From a virus, in IMG/VR virus record IMGVR_UViG_3300025647_004826, positions 1 through 24,961 of that record: DNA of 24,961 nucleotides; one strand, 5' to 3'. Below are positions 17,049 to 23,591 of this stretch, one piece after another; the first letter of the stretch is position 1, and every line of letters starts with the position of its first letter. The translations under genes and the position numbers were made by a program. Below the pieces are notes generated by a model. That model did no database searches. It saw only the letters and a list, made by a program, of their open reading frames with translations, and had not been told where the DNA came from.

Positions 17049-17572
17049 TTAATCTCCTTTAAAAATTTAGATTTTTTGTCTCGTTCTGATAAAACCGGCA
17101 ATGCCTTTATTAAAGGCCATTTAATGTCTAATATTGGTTCGTCCCATCTTAGAGAAAATTGGTTTTCTGGAGAAACATAGTTTTCTGACCATTTATAATA
17201 GAACAAGCAATCTTCAGTTAAACAGTAGTGTCCATTCAAGAAATTTTTAGGAATAAAAACAGCAAAATTGCTATCTTCGTCCATCTCTATCTCAAATTTT
17301 TGTAAATATTGTTCACTTTGTTTATCATAATTTACAATAGCTAAATATATTTTTCCTTTAAGGCAGTATATCAATTTATCATTTATTGAATCTCCGTGCA
17401 AGCCCCTTAATACATTTTTTTTTGATTTTGTCAATTTATCAATTTTAAAATCTGGAAATTGGTTTACATCAAATAAATTTGTGATATTTCCTCTATTGTC
17501 TGAGAAGTTTTCTAAATATATTTTATACACTCCATTTAATGGAAGCTCTTCTTTTACAAACAACATTTTCAT
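17045..17572 (-). CDS. RmlC-like sugar 3(,5)-epimerase / cupin isomerase
   Basis: This 175-residue protein matches the RmlC family in length and pattern. It has VLRGLHGD with the catalytic-position His59, LKGKIYLAIV, FIPKNFLNGHYCL with His115, KWSENYVSPENQFSLRW with Tyr132 in the acid position, and the closing DIKWP and LSERD. RmlC enzymes epimerise 4-keto-6-deoxy nucleotide sugars at C3, C5 or both. The phage version has GD after RGLH instead of the usual FQ, a variant that also occurs in 3-epimerases and 3,4-isomerases, so regiochemistry is open. The first ATG at 17572 is used, with GGAG eleven bases upstream; a second ATG at 17566 is possible. It directly precedes the ColD-like dehydratase, so both probably act on one 4-keto sugar. 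Confidence 0.85.
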   Translation of the reverse strand: MKMLFVKEELPLNGVYKIYLENFSDNRGNITNLFDVNQFPDFKIDKLTKSKKNVLRGLHGDSINDKLIYCLKGKIYLAIVNYDKQSEQYLQKFEIEMDEDSNFAVFIPKNFLNGHYCLTEDCLFYYKWSENYVSPENQFSLRWDEPILDIKWPLIKALPVLSERDKKSKFLKEIK

Positions 17573-17597
17573 ACAATATTGTACTCCACAAATCAGT

Positions 17598-18386
17598 TCA
17601 TTTGTTATTATTTTGCATATTATTATATGCTTTTATCATTCGATCTGCAACTATATTTAAATATAGATTTTTGGCTTGTTGCGCGACTAAATCATAATAG
17701 TACAAATTTTCAGGGTTTTTCATACCATCCATTTCCATATTGTTATAAGATCCCCCAAATCCTGATGCTCCATCGGTGGGATTCCGACTGAAAAAATCGG
17801 GGACTGTTCTCCACAAATCTATCCCGTAAGACTCATACATTAAGATATGCAATAATGTTTTCCAATTATCTCCATTACATTGCCAACCGTAATTTTGTAA
17901 AACTTCAATACATCTTACTGAAAAGCATGGCAAACTAACACCTTCATTGTGTTTCCATACTTCCATGATTTGCGGTTCTCTCCAGCGACCTTTATAAAGC
18001 TCTACTCTTGGACGGCGGGGACCAACAAAACAATATTCATCTTTTATTGATAAGATATCATCAATAAAACCTTTTTTTATAAATGTGAAATCATCAGCAC
18101 AAAGTAGAACAAATGTTGATTTTTGGTTTCTTTGTGAAAACAAATAAAAATGATCTAAATGAAAACCATGACGACCTTCGCCTCTTGACCAAACAAAAGT
18201 TTTAACACTAAAAGGAAATTTATTAAAATATTCTTGAGGAGGGCGTAAATCATCATCAGAATCATATTTTATCAAAACCTCACAATTTTCCGCATTTCCT
18301 CCACATTGCTGTAAACTTGTCAGTAGTTGATCTATATTGCTATCTTTATTACCTTTTACTCTTGAAGTCAATATCAATGTTAACAC
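17598..18386 (-). CDS. GT-A type glycosyltransferase
   Basis: This 262-residue protein has the outline of a small GT-A glycosyltransferase. A beta strand at the start (LTLILTSRVKG) leads into a helix, a second strand VLIKYDSDDDL, and then STFVLLCADDFTFI with an acidic triad (Ala97-Asp98-Asp99) in the DxD position that binds metal and nucleotide sugar. The C-terminus contains WRTVPDFF and a Gly-rich SGFGGSYNN turn likely to lie near the acceptor site. It has no membrane segment. The start is a GTG at 18386, because GAGAGGT stands at good distance and no ATG is available at the N-terminus of the fold. It comes 10 bases after another glycosyltransferase gene, so the two probably add successive sugars. 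Donor and acceptor are unknown. Confidence 0.75.
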   Translation of the reverse strand: MLTLILTSRVKGNKDSNIDQLLTSLQQCGGNAENCEVLIKYDSDDDLRPPQEYFNKFPFSVKTFVWSRGEGRHGFHLDHFYLFSQRNQKSTFVLLCADDFTFIKKGFIDDILSIKDEYCFVGPRRPRVELYKGRWREPQIMEVWKHNEGVSLPCFSVRCIEVLQNYGWQCNGDNWKTLLHILMYESYGIDLWRTVPDFFSRNPTDGASGFGGSYNNMEMDGMKNPENLYYYDLVAQQAKNLYLNIVADRMIKAYNNMQNNNK

Positions 18387-18391
18387 AAAAT

Positions 18392-18398
18392 ACCTCTC
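18392..18398 (-). promoter_or_regulatory. Ribosome binding site supporting a GTG start
   Basis: The minus strand reads GAGAGGT here, then TATTTT, then GTG at 18386. The site overlaps the stop of the preceding glycosyltransferase gene. It is what makes the non-ATG start credible. Confidence 0.65.
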
Positions 18399-19167
18399 AA
18401 ATTTCTAAATAAAATTTCTTCATATCTTCTAGATTATCAAAAACACTGTTTTTGTCATAGTAGTTGTTATTCAAATTACCAACCAGATTGTATAGAACAA
18501 TCATATCGTAAACATCATAAGTTGTTTTAGCGTTTCTCCCAGCCCAATCCCACAAAGTAATTTCTCTGCATTCTATTGTTGGTTCCCCCATGTGACCAAG
18601 ATAAATTGACATATAGTTGTCTGCTACATGGTGTAGGAAATGAGGATGAAATATTTTTTCTCCAAACAACTCATAAGTTTTTCTGTCCATTGTTGGGAAT
18701 TTCATAATATAATTTCTATTATGTTTTCTTTCGGCTTTGGTTATTGGGTGTATTACACTTGGCGGAACTAATTCGGCTGGTAATTTATAGTAATGCCCGT
18801 TATTTTTAACCGTAACTGATAAGCTAGTAACTTTATATATTCTATCATAATATAAAGGAGATTGTAAGAAATTAATAACAGAAAACAAATTTTTTGACGG
18901 CAAATAATCATCTACCAAAACACAAAGATAATCTCCATTTGCCTGAGAAGCAAGAAAATTAATTGGGCGTATTGATCCTTCGTTGTCAGTATCTTTAAAA
19001 TATTTAATATTTTTACTATCAATACCAGAATTGGTAGAAGAAACTAAAATTTCATAATCAAAACCCAAGCTGTCCATACGATTAATAGTTAATATTGTTT
19101 TATCTAAATATTTTTCGTGTGACCTGTTGGTTGGTATCAAAAAAGAAATATCTTTTTTACTTTTCAT
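18397..19167 (-). CDS. Family 2-like GT-A glycosyltransferase
   Basis: This 256-residue protein starts with the typical family 2 strand-helix ISFLIPTNRSHEKYLDKTI, then YEILVSSTNSG, and ANGDYLCVLVDDYLP with an acidic Val-Asp-Asp at ~85-87 in the DxD position. The second half is His-, Asn- and Tyr-rich (FHPHFLHHVADNYMS) and may form the acceptor side. No membrane helix is seen. The ATG at 19167 is preferred over the one at 19188: GGGGTGA sits nine bases before it, whereas the upstream ATG has no ribosome site and only adds MSGVIII. It overlaps the thiamine-enzyme beta gene by 11 bases and is followed by another glycosyltransferase. The fold is well supported; specificity is unknown. Confidence 0.78.
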   Translation of the reverse strand: MKSKKDISFLIPTNRSHEKYLDKTILTINRMDSLGFDYEILVSSTNSGIDSKNIKYFKDTDNEGSIRPINFLASQANGDYLCVLVDDYLPSKNLFSVINFLQSPLYYDRIYKVTSLSVTVKNNGHYYKLPAELVPPSVIHPITKAERKHNRNYIMKFPTMDRKTYELFGEKIFHPHFLHHVADNYMSIYLGHMGEPTIECREITLWDWAGRNAKTTYDVYDMIVLYNLVGNLNNNYYDKNSVFDNLEDMKKFYLEI

Positions 19168-19696
19168 TATAATAATCACCCCACTCAACTAAAATGGTAC
19201 TTTTTCCATCTGTCCTGTGATATGCTTTATGATATGCTGGAAAAATATCTTCTGGCTCATCTAGTCTTATAACTTCTACTGTTGTCAACATATTTCTAAA
19301 TGCATCGGTAAAGTCTCCAGTGTGTTGTATTTGCGGATTTAAAGGATTTTCAGACCCAATGCCAACCCGAATAATTGCTTTTGGAGCATATTCTCCGTGT
19401 GTATAAATTGAGTATTTGTCCAAATGATTAACCAATTGATTTACTGCTAAAAGAAGAAAATTCCAACGCGGGTATATACTAATCGGAACAGTTCCAGCTA
19501 TGCTTAAGCCATTTGTGATTCCCATTTGCATTTCTTCATTAACAGGCATTTCCAACAATTTATTTCTTGGAACTTCTTTCAAAGTATTTGTCATTGCCGT
19601 TCCTTTATATTCAACCGCTTGACCCAAAAATAAAGTATTATTTTGTTCTCCCAAATAAGACATAGCACGGCTTAATTCATCAAAATATTTTCCCAT
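19157..19696 (-). CDS. Thiamine-diphosphate enzyme, E1 beta-like subunit (Pyr domain only)
   Basis: This 179-residue protein matches the pyrimidine-binding (Pyr) domain of E1-beta and transketolase-type enzymes. The segment EMPVNEEMQMGITNGLSIAG contains Glu54, the position of the conserved glutamate that activates the cofactor aminopyrimidine. It is followed by PISIYPRWNFLLLAVNQLVNHLDK, the usual pocket and subunit-contact region. Full E1-beta proteins are about 325 residues and add a transketolase C-terminal domain; that domain is missing here, although the gene has a clean stop at 19157. AAGGAG stands before the ATG at 19696. It follows the alpha subunit by 12 bases, so the two should form an active heteromer. 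No lipoyl partner or E2 gene is present in the window. Function is likely acyl or ketol transfer, or decarboxylation. Confidence 0.85.
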   Translation of the reverse strand: MGKYFDELSRAMSYLGEQNNTLFLGQAVEYKGTAMTNTLKEVPRNKLLEMPVNEEMQMGITNGLSIAGTVPISIYPRWNFLLLAVNQLVNHLDKYSIYTHGEYAPKAIIRVGIGSENPLNPQIQHTGDFTDAFRNMLTTVEVIRLDEPEDIFPAYHKAYHRTDGKSTILVEWGDYYNEK

Positions 19697-19708
19697 ATTG
19701 TTTTCTCC

Positions 19709-20320
19709 TTAAAATTGAACTCTGATTCCAGCACCAGCATGAGGATATTTGTCTAATTTATATTTATAATAAGTAACATAATCGTCATTAATACCTTCAT
19801 AAGTTAGCTTTTCCATATTCCATGTTGCTCTTGTGTCGGTGCAAACTGATTTTCCATTATCTTCAATTATAAAGTGTATCGGCAATTTGTGATTACGAGC
19901 ATATTTTATACACTCATGGGCAGCGCCAGTCTCGGAAGTCATTTCTCCCATAAAACAATATACTTTATTTTTTCCGCCTCGACGTTTAATATCAATGGCT
20001 ATGCCTAATGAAACAGACAATTGTCCAGTTACAATTCCAGAACAAAGAATTTTGTGTTCTTTAAAACTTAAAGATATCGATCTCCCTTCTAAGATCGCTT
20101 CCTTCAATTGTTTTGGTGGAACACCTTTTAAAAGACACTGATAATGGCTTCTCCAAGAACATAAAACCCAATCTTCTTTTCCTATTTTATGTTTTTTAAA
20201 AACATCAATTATTTGTTCTTCATTACCATTATATAAATGAACAGGAGCTTTAATCATGGCTGAATTAAAACAATCTGCTATATCATTTTCGAATTCTATC
20301 AATTCTTCTTTTGTTAACAT
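19709..20320 (-). CDS. Thiamine-diphosphate enzyme, E1 alpha-like subunit (PP domain)
   Basis: This 203-residue protein is the diphosphate-binding (PP) half of a split thiamine enzyme. The binding motif is present in altered form: MGEMTSETGAAHE at ~124-136, where the common GDG reads GEM, and IIEDNGKSVCT with Asn155 some 30 residues later. These hold the metal and diphosphate. Earlier, WVLCSWRSHYQCLLKGVP corresponds to the E1-alpha substrate loop with a conserved His. Usual E1-alpha proteins are 320-370 residues, so this is a reduced form. The ATG at 20320 immediately follows the stop of the radical SAM gene, whose end supplies AGGTGAT as ribosome site. It is followed by the Pyr subunit. Asp-to-Glu at the metal-binding position is conservative and activity is plausible. 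The substrate is unknown. Confidence 0.85.
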   Translation of the reverse strand: MLTKEELIEFENDIADCFNSAMIKAPVHLYNGNEEQIIDVFKKHKIGKEDWVLCSWRSHYQCLLKGVPPKQLKEAILEGRSISLSFKEHKILCSGIVTGQLSVSLGIAIDIKRRGGKNKVYCFMGEMTSETGAAHECIKYARNHKLPIHFIIEDNGKSVCTDTRATWNMEKLTYEGINDDYVTYYKYKLDKYPHAGAGIRVQF

Positions 20321-21835
20321 TTAATCACCTAATATTTTCCTCTTTAATTTATGTTCGCACATTTTCACAATTCCATCGTGGGTTTCTTGACCGAATTTTT
20401 GCTTAATGTAACTTAGGTATTTTGGATTTTGATAATACTCGTTAAAAGCATTATCTCTAAATTTTACTACTTCTGAAGAAGTAATATATTTTGTACTTAA
20501 AGGAAGTATATCATAGGAATGCTGTGAATATCCACTATAAGTTTCTGGTAAGGGTAAATTATTTTTGATAGCATCCAAATATAGTCGTGAACCGGGGTAT
20601 GCCATAGAACAATAAAAATTGGCAAATTCACAATTTAAGTCTTTTGCTAGTTCTAAAGTTTCTCTCATTGTGCTGTGATCATCTTCCGGTAGACCAAAAA
20701 TAAAATTCCCTATTACATTAATTCCAGAATCTTGTATTTCTTTAACTAAATCAGAAATCTTTACATCTGTAAACTTTCCTTTAACAACATCTTTTCTAAC
20801 TACACCGTTACCAGACTCGATACCAAGAGCTAACCATTCTATACCAGCTTTCTTTAGAGTGTCTAGGTAAGATTTTTTAACTGTATCAATTCTAGCATAT
20901 GCCCAAATATTAAAATCATATTTTCTGTCTATTATTAGATTACACAATTTTAAAAAATGATCTTGATTTAAAACAAACATTTCGTCAGCAATTTTGATAT
21001 TTCTAATCCCCATTTGATGTATCTTATCAAATTCATTTATAGCATATTCTGGATTCCAAAATCTAAATTTGTTTCTTTCATAATTCCAGTTCTCAACATT
21101 ATTATTTCCAAACGGGGCGTTAATGCAACAAAAACTACATCTAAATGGACAACCCAAACTAGTATAAAGAGAGGCAAAAGGCATTGTTTGATTTTTGTTA
21201 GACATCCCATGCCAATTTGAAGTTCTATATTTTTCCATTGGCAACAAATCCCAAGCCATACCCGGAAGTTCTGTTTGCATCTCTTCTTGTGTTATTAATG
21301 GGGCAGGTTTAGTAAAACAAATTTTATCTCCATCCCTATACCATAAACCGGGAACCTTACTTAGCTGATAAGGATCCGATAAATTATCAACTTCCATTAA
21401 TGCTGTTAATGTTCTGGGTCCTTCTCCCTGACAAACAAAATCAGTTTTTTCGTCTTGCATTGTTTTTCTAGAAACAGCAGACGGATAAAGTCCTGTTATT
21501 AGTACTTTTCTTTCTGGATTGTTTTGTTTTAATATTTCTAAGCAATTGTGGACACCTAGCATATTCTGAGCCGATGCTGATGGCTGCTGTCCATAGACAA
21601 CAAACACTACTAACTTTGGATCAAAATCTTCTATTTTTAAATAACTTTCGACTGGACTTAGCTGCTCAGCCTCACAATCTAATATGGCTACATTTTCATA
21701 TCCTTTCGAGCGGACATGATTTGCCAACAAAGCAGCCCATATTGGTGGCTCTATAGCTGAGTATTTTTTACTCAGACTCTGATAAATTTGTTTTGAAGCA
21801 TTCGGATGCACAAATAGAATGTCCAATTTATTCAT
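20321..21835 (-). CDS. B12-binding-type radical SAM protein (class B layout)
   Basis: This 504-residue protein has two clear parts. Residues ~1-150 have the Rossmann-like cobalamin-binding layout (LDILFVHP, VVFVVYGQ, KVLITGLYPSA, FVCQGEGP). I do not see a DxHxxG motif, so B12 would bind without histidine ligation or not at all. Residues ~220-440 are a radical SAM barrel with the cluster motif SLGCPFRCSFC (Cys229, Cys233, Cys236), then IKIADEMF, ALGIESG and GNFIFGLPEDD. Class B enzymes often methylate unreactive carbons or rearrange rings. In a sugar cluster C-methylation or deoxygenation is possible. The start at 21835 has AAGGA at seven bases, while the frame to 21865 lies inside the SDR gene. 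Family is certain; reaction unknown. Confidence 0.88.
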   Translation of the reverse strand: MNKLDILFVHPNASKQIYQSLSKKYSAIEPPIWAALLANHVRSKGYENVAILDCEAEQLSPVESYLKIEDFDPKLVVFVVYGQQPSASAQNMLGVHNCLEILKQNNPERKVLITGLYPSAVSRKTMQDEKTDFVCQGEGPRTLTALMEVDNLSDPYQLSKVPGLWYRDGDKICFTKPAPLITQEEMQTELPGMAWDLLPMEKYRTSNWHGMSNKNQTMPFASLYTSLGCPFRCSFCCINAPFGNNNVENWNYERNKFRFWNPEYAINEFDKIHQMGIRNIKIADEMFVLNQDHFLKLCNLIIDRKYDFNIWAYARIDTVKKSYLDTLKKAGIEWLALGIESGNGVVRKDVVKGKFTDVKISDLVKEIQDSGINVIGNFIFGLPEDDHSTMRETLELAKDLNCEFANFYCSMAYPGSRLYLDAIKNNLPLPETYSGYSQHSYDILPLSTKYITSSEVVKFRDNAFNEYYQNPKYLSYIKQKFGQETHDGIVKMCEHKLKRKILGD

Positions 21836-21843
21836 TTTTTTAT

Positions 21844-21848
21844 TCCTT
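21844..21848 (-). promoter_or_regulatory. Ribosome binding site deciding the radical SAM start
   Basis: The minus strand reads AAGGA here, seven bases before the ATG at 21835, and overlaps the TAA stop of the SDR gene. It favours the 504-residue product over a longer frame starting at 21865 inside the SDR gene. Confidence 0.6.
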
Positions 21849-22782
21849 AATAATTCGCATACCACGGTGATTCTATAATAGAATAAGCTTTTATCAATTG
21901 TATAATACCATCATCCAAATCATATTTGCAGTCAAATCCTTTATTATAAATCTTCTGACTACTAACTTCATAATCACGAACATCTGGATCAGTATTTATT
22001 TCCGCTTTTATAATTTGTAAAGGTATGTGCTCTTGAATTTTTTTAGCTAGCTGTAGCTTATTCATATTTATTCCATCGTGACCCACATTATATGTCTCAT
22101 TTTTACAATTATCCCAATTATCAATTACAAATTTAAAAGATCTACATGCATCTTGTAAGTGCAAATAATTTCTCATAAATTCACATTCGTATAAAACTAA
22201 TACGCCTTCTCTCAGTGCCTTAAGAACAAAATTATTTACCAATAGATCTGTTCTCATTCTAGAACCGGGTCCGAATACAGTTGCAAATCTAAAAGTGACA
22301 TGATTTTCTATTTCTCGATAAGCCTTTTCTGCCTGAACTTTTGTTGTTCCATATAGAGAAACTGGATTAAGAGGAGATTCTTCTGTACACATGGAGCCAT
22401 CTTTGGAGGTTCCATAACCAGAATTAGTGCAAGGATAAATCACCATTTGATCTTTTGATTTGTTATCGGCAATCCATTGATTTACCTCATAATTTATTTC
22501 TCTTGCTCCTCGTTTGTCTTTTTCGCACAACGGGAAGCCGACTAAAGCTGCCAAGGGTATAATAACATCTGCTTGTGCCATATGCTTTCGTAAAAAATTT
22601 ATATTTCTTACATCCCCTTTTTCAAAATTAAAATTTGAATCAACTGTATATCTTAACAGAGACGTAGCATCATACATAAGATTATCTATACAAGTAACTT
22701 GATGACCGTCTCTTAGTAAATGTCCCGTCAATTCGCTACCGATATATCCAGCGCCACCTGTAATCAATATTTTTTTACTCAT
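21847..22782 (-). CDS. NAD-dependent epimerase/dehydratase (extended SDR) for nucleotide sugars
   Basis: This 311-residue protein is a complete extended SDR. The dinucleotide motif TGGAGYIGS (Gly9, Gly12, Gly15) is followed by CIDNL, KGDVRN and PLAALVG. The active site has Ser121 in TNSGYG and Tyr144-x3-Lys148 in SLYGTTK. The sugar-binding region includes TVFGPGSRMRTDLLVN and FMRNYLHLQDA. These proteins act on NDP-hexoses as 4,6-dehydratases, 4-epimerases or 4-keto reductases. A 4,6-dehydratase usually has Asp-Glu after the catalytic Ser or Thr, and here the pattern is Gly-Tyr, so an epimerase or reductase is more likely. Its ATG at 22782 overlaps the previous stop as TAATG. No separate 4,6-dehydratase is visible in the window, so the 4-keto sugar must come from the host or from genes outside it. 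Confidence 0.87.
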   Translation of the reverse strand: MSKKILITGGAGYIGSELTGHLLRDGHQVTCIDNLMYDATSLLRYTVDSNFNFEKGDVRNINFLRKHMAQADVIIPLAALVGFPLCEKDKRGAREINYEVNQWIADNKSKDQMVIYPCTNSGYGTSKDGSMCTEESPLNPVSLYGTTKVQAEKAYREIENHVTFRFATVFGPGSRMRTDLLVNNFVLKALREGVLVLYECEFMRNYLHLQDACRSFKFVIDNWDNCKNETYNVGHDGINMNKLQLAKKIQEHIPLQIIKAEINTDPDVRDYEVSSQKIYNKGFDCKYDLDDGIIQLIKAYSIIESPWYANY

Positions 22783-23084
22783 TAAAACTCCAATCTTCCA
22801 ATTAAAATGTCTTTAAACATAATCCAATCACACAATTTTGCTTTTATGGGGTGACTAAACGCGGCTGGTTTATTTTTTTCAAAAAAGTAATGCCCAGACC
22901 AAGCAAAAGGGTATACTACAAAAGGTGCTAAAAACAACAATAACCAAAGTTTAAGGTATACAACCATAGCAATAAATATTATTGTTGCAATCTGTCCTAG
23001 TATGTGTGTTCTTCTGGTCCATCTATTTTGATGTAAGGTTAGATAATATTCATAATATTCACTAAGACTCATATCTTTATTCAT
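22782..23084 (-). CDS. Mpo1/DUF962-like membrane protein
   Basis: This 100-residue protein matches the Mpo1-like (DUF962) family. It has YYLTLHQNRWTRRTHILG with His18 and His27, then two hydrophobic helices at residues ~30-48 and ~48-62, then FAWSGHYFFEKNKPAAF with His65 and SHP with His78. Yeast Mpo1 is an iron-dependent dioxygenase that shortens 2-hydroxy fatty acids by alpha-oxidation, and its conserved histidines bind the iron. All four appear to be kept here. I take the ATG at 23084, which has GGGAG upstream and overlaps the preceding stop by 8 bases. An ATG at 23072 is a possible alternative. A phage copy could alter host membrane or LPS lipids, but function in bacteria is poorly known. 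Confidence 0.78.
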   Translation of the reverse strand: MNKDMSLSEYYEYYLTLHQNRWTRRTHILGQIATIIFIAMVVYLKLWLLLFLAPFVVYPFAWSGHYFFEKNKPAAFSHPIKAKLCDWIMFKDILIGRLEF

Positions 23085-23502
23085 TCCAACTAATCTCCCA
23101 ATCTTTGAATTCTGCTGCCAGACAATCGATTTTATAATCTTTCCTGCCACCTACAATTTCTTGAATTTTATTTTTAGCAGTATTTCGAATTCCATTTAAT
23201 CCGTGCGTCAACTCTAGATTGTTGCCGTCTTTAATACCTTTACGGTAATTCGACTCGTTATGCCAAATGTGTAAATTCATTTGTGAAAGTACTACGATAG
23301 CTCTAATCGTTTTGGCATCAACTACCATATGTCCTTCTGAAGATTGTTTTTCTTCTAAAATCATCTGGATATCATACAAGATATCTGAAATTTCTTGTGC
23401 GTATTCATCTTTATGCTCTGAAATAAAGACTTCTTTTAACTGTGCGATACTAAGTCTGTCAACTAGTTCCGACAGTGTTGGGAGATATTTCCTATTTGTC
23501 AT
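23077..23502 (-). CDS. Conserved phage protein of unknown function (141 residues)
   Basis: This protein is soluble and largely helical. Its most distinctive stretch is IRAIVVLSQMNLHIWHNES, followed by LTHGLNGIRNTAKNKI, and it ends in DCLAAEF and WEISW. The N-terminus (KYLPTLSELVDRLSIAQLKEV) reads as an amphipathic helix. I recognise it as resembling small proteins of marine T4-like phages but know no function, and it has no catalytic motif. The ATG at 23502 has AAGGA eight bases upstream. A consensus sigma70 promoter lies 30-60 bases before it, so this is the first gene of the long downstream operon. Its stop overlaps the Mpo1-like start by 8 bases. It may be a core gene at the border of the sugar module and not part of it. 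Confidence 0.8.
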   Translation of the reverse strand: MTNRKYLPTLSELVDRLSIAQLKEVFISEHKDEYAQEISDILYDIQMILEEKQSSEGHMVVDAKTIRAIVVLSQMNLHIWHNESNYRKGIKDGNNLELTHGLNGIRNTAKNKIQEIVGGRKDYKIDCLAAEFKDWEISWNE

Positions 23503-23533
23503 TTGGGTGTTCCTTTTTTAATAGAATAAACAT

Positions 23534-23562
23534 ATTATAGCGCATATTAAACTGCATTTCAA
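23534..23562 (-). promoter_or_regulatory. Sigma70-type promoter at the head of the downstream operon
   Basis: On the minus strand TTGAAA (23557-23562) is followed by a 17-base spacer and a perfect TATAAT (23534-23539). Transcription would start near 23527, leaving about 25 bases before the ATG at 23502. It lies in the largest gene-free gap of the window (23503-23591). It is a host-type promoter, not a T4 late box (TATAAATA), so the downstream genes could be read early in infection by unmodified host polymerase. Confidence 0.72.
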
Positions 23563-23591
23563 TATAATAATCATTATTCTTGTTATCACAT

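Noticed and set aside
19157-20320. Host-like pyruvate dehydrogenase as a metabolic helper of the phage
   Set aside because: Both subunits are much shorter than true E1 chains, the C-terminal transketolase domain is missing, and no E2/E3 gene is near.
21847-22782. HldD (ADP-heptose 6-epimerase) to complete the heptose route, suggested by equal length
   Set aside because: The N-terminus and active-site surroundings look like general UDP/GDP-sugar epimerases, and nothing specific to HldD was recognised.
23566-23578. Perfect small inverted repeat (AATAAT-x-ATTATT) after the two-domain glycosyltransferase, considered as a terminator
   Set aside because: The arms are only A/T and the loop is one base, with no following T-run on the minus strand. 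It would not form a stable hairpin.
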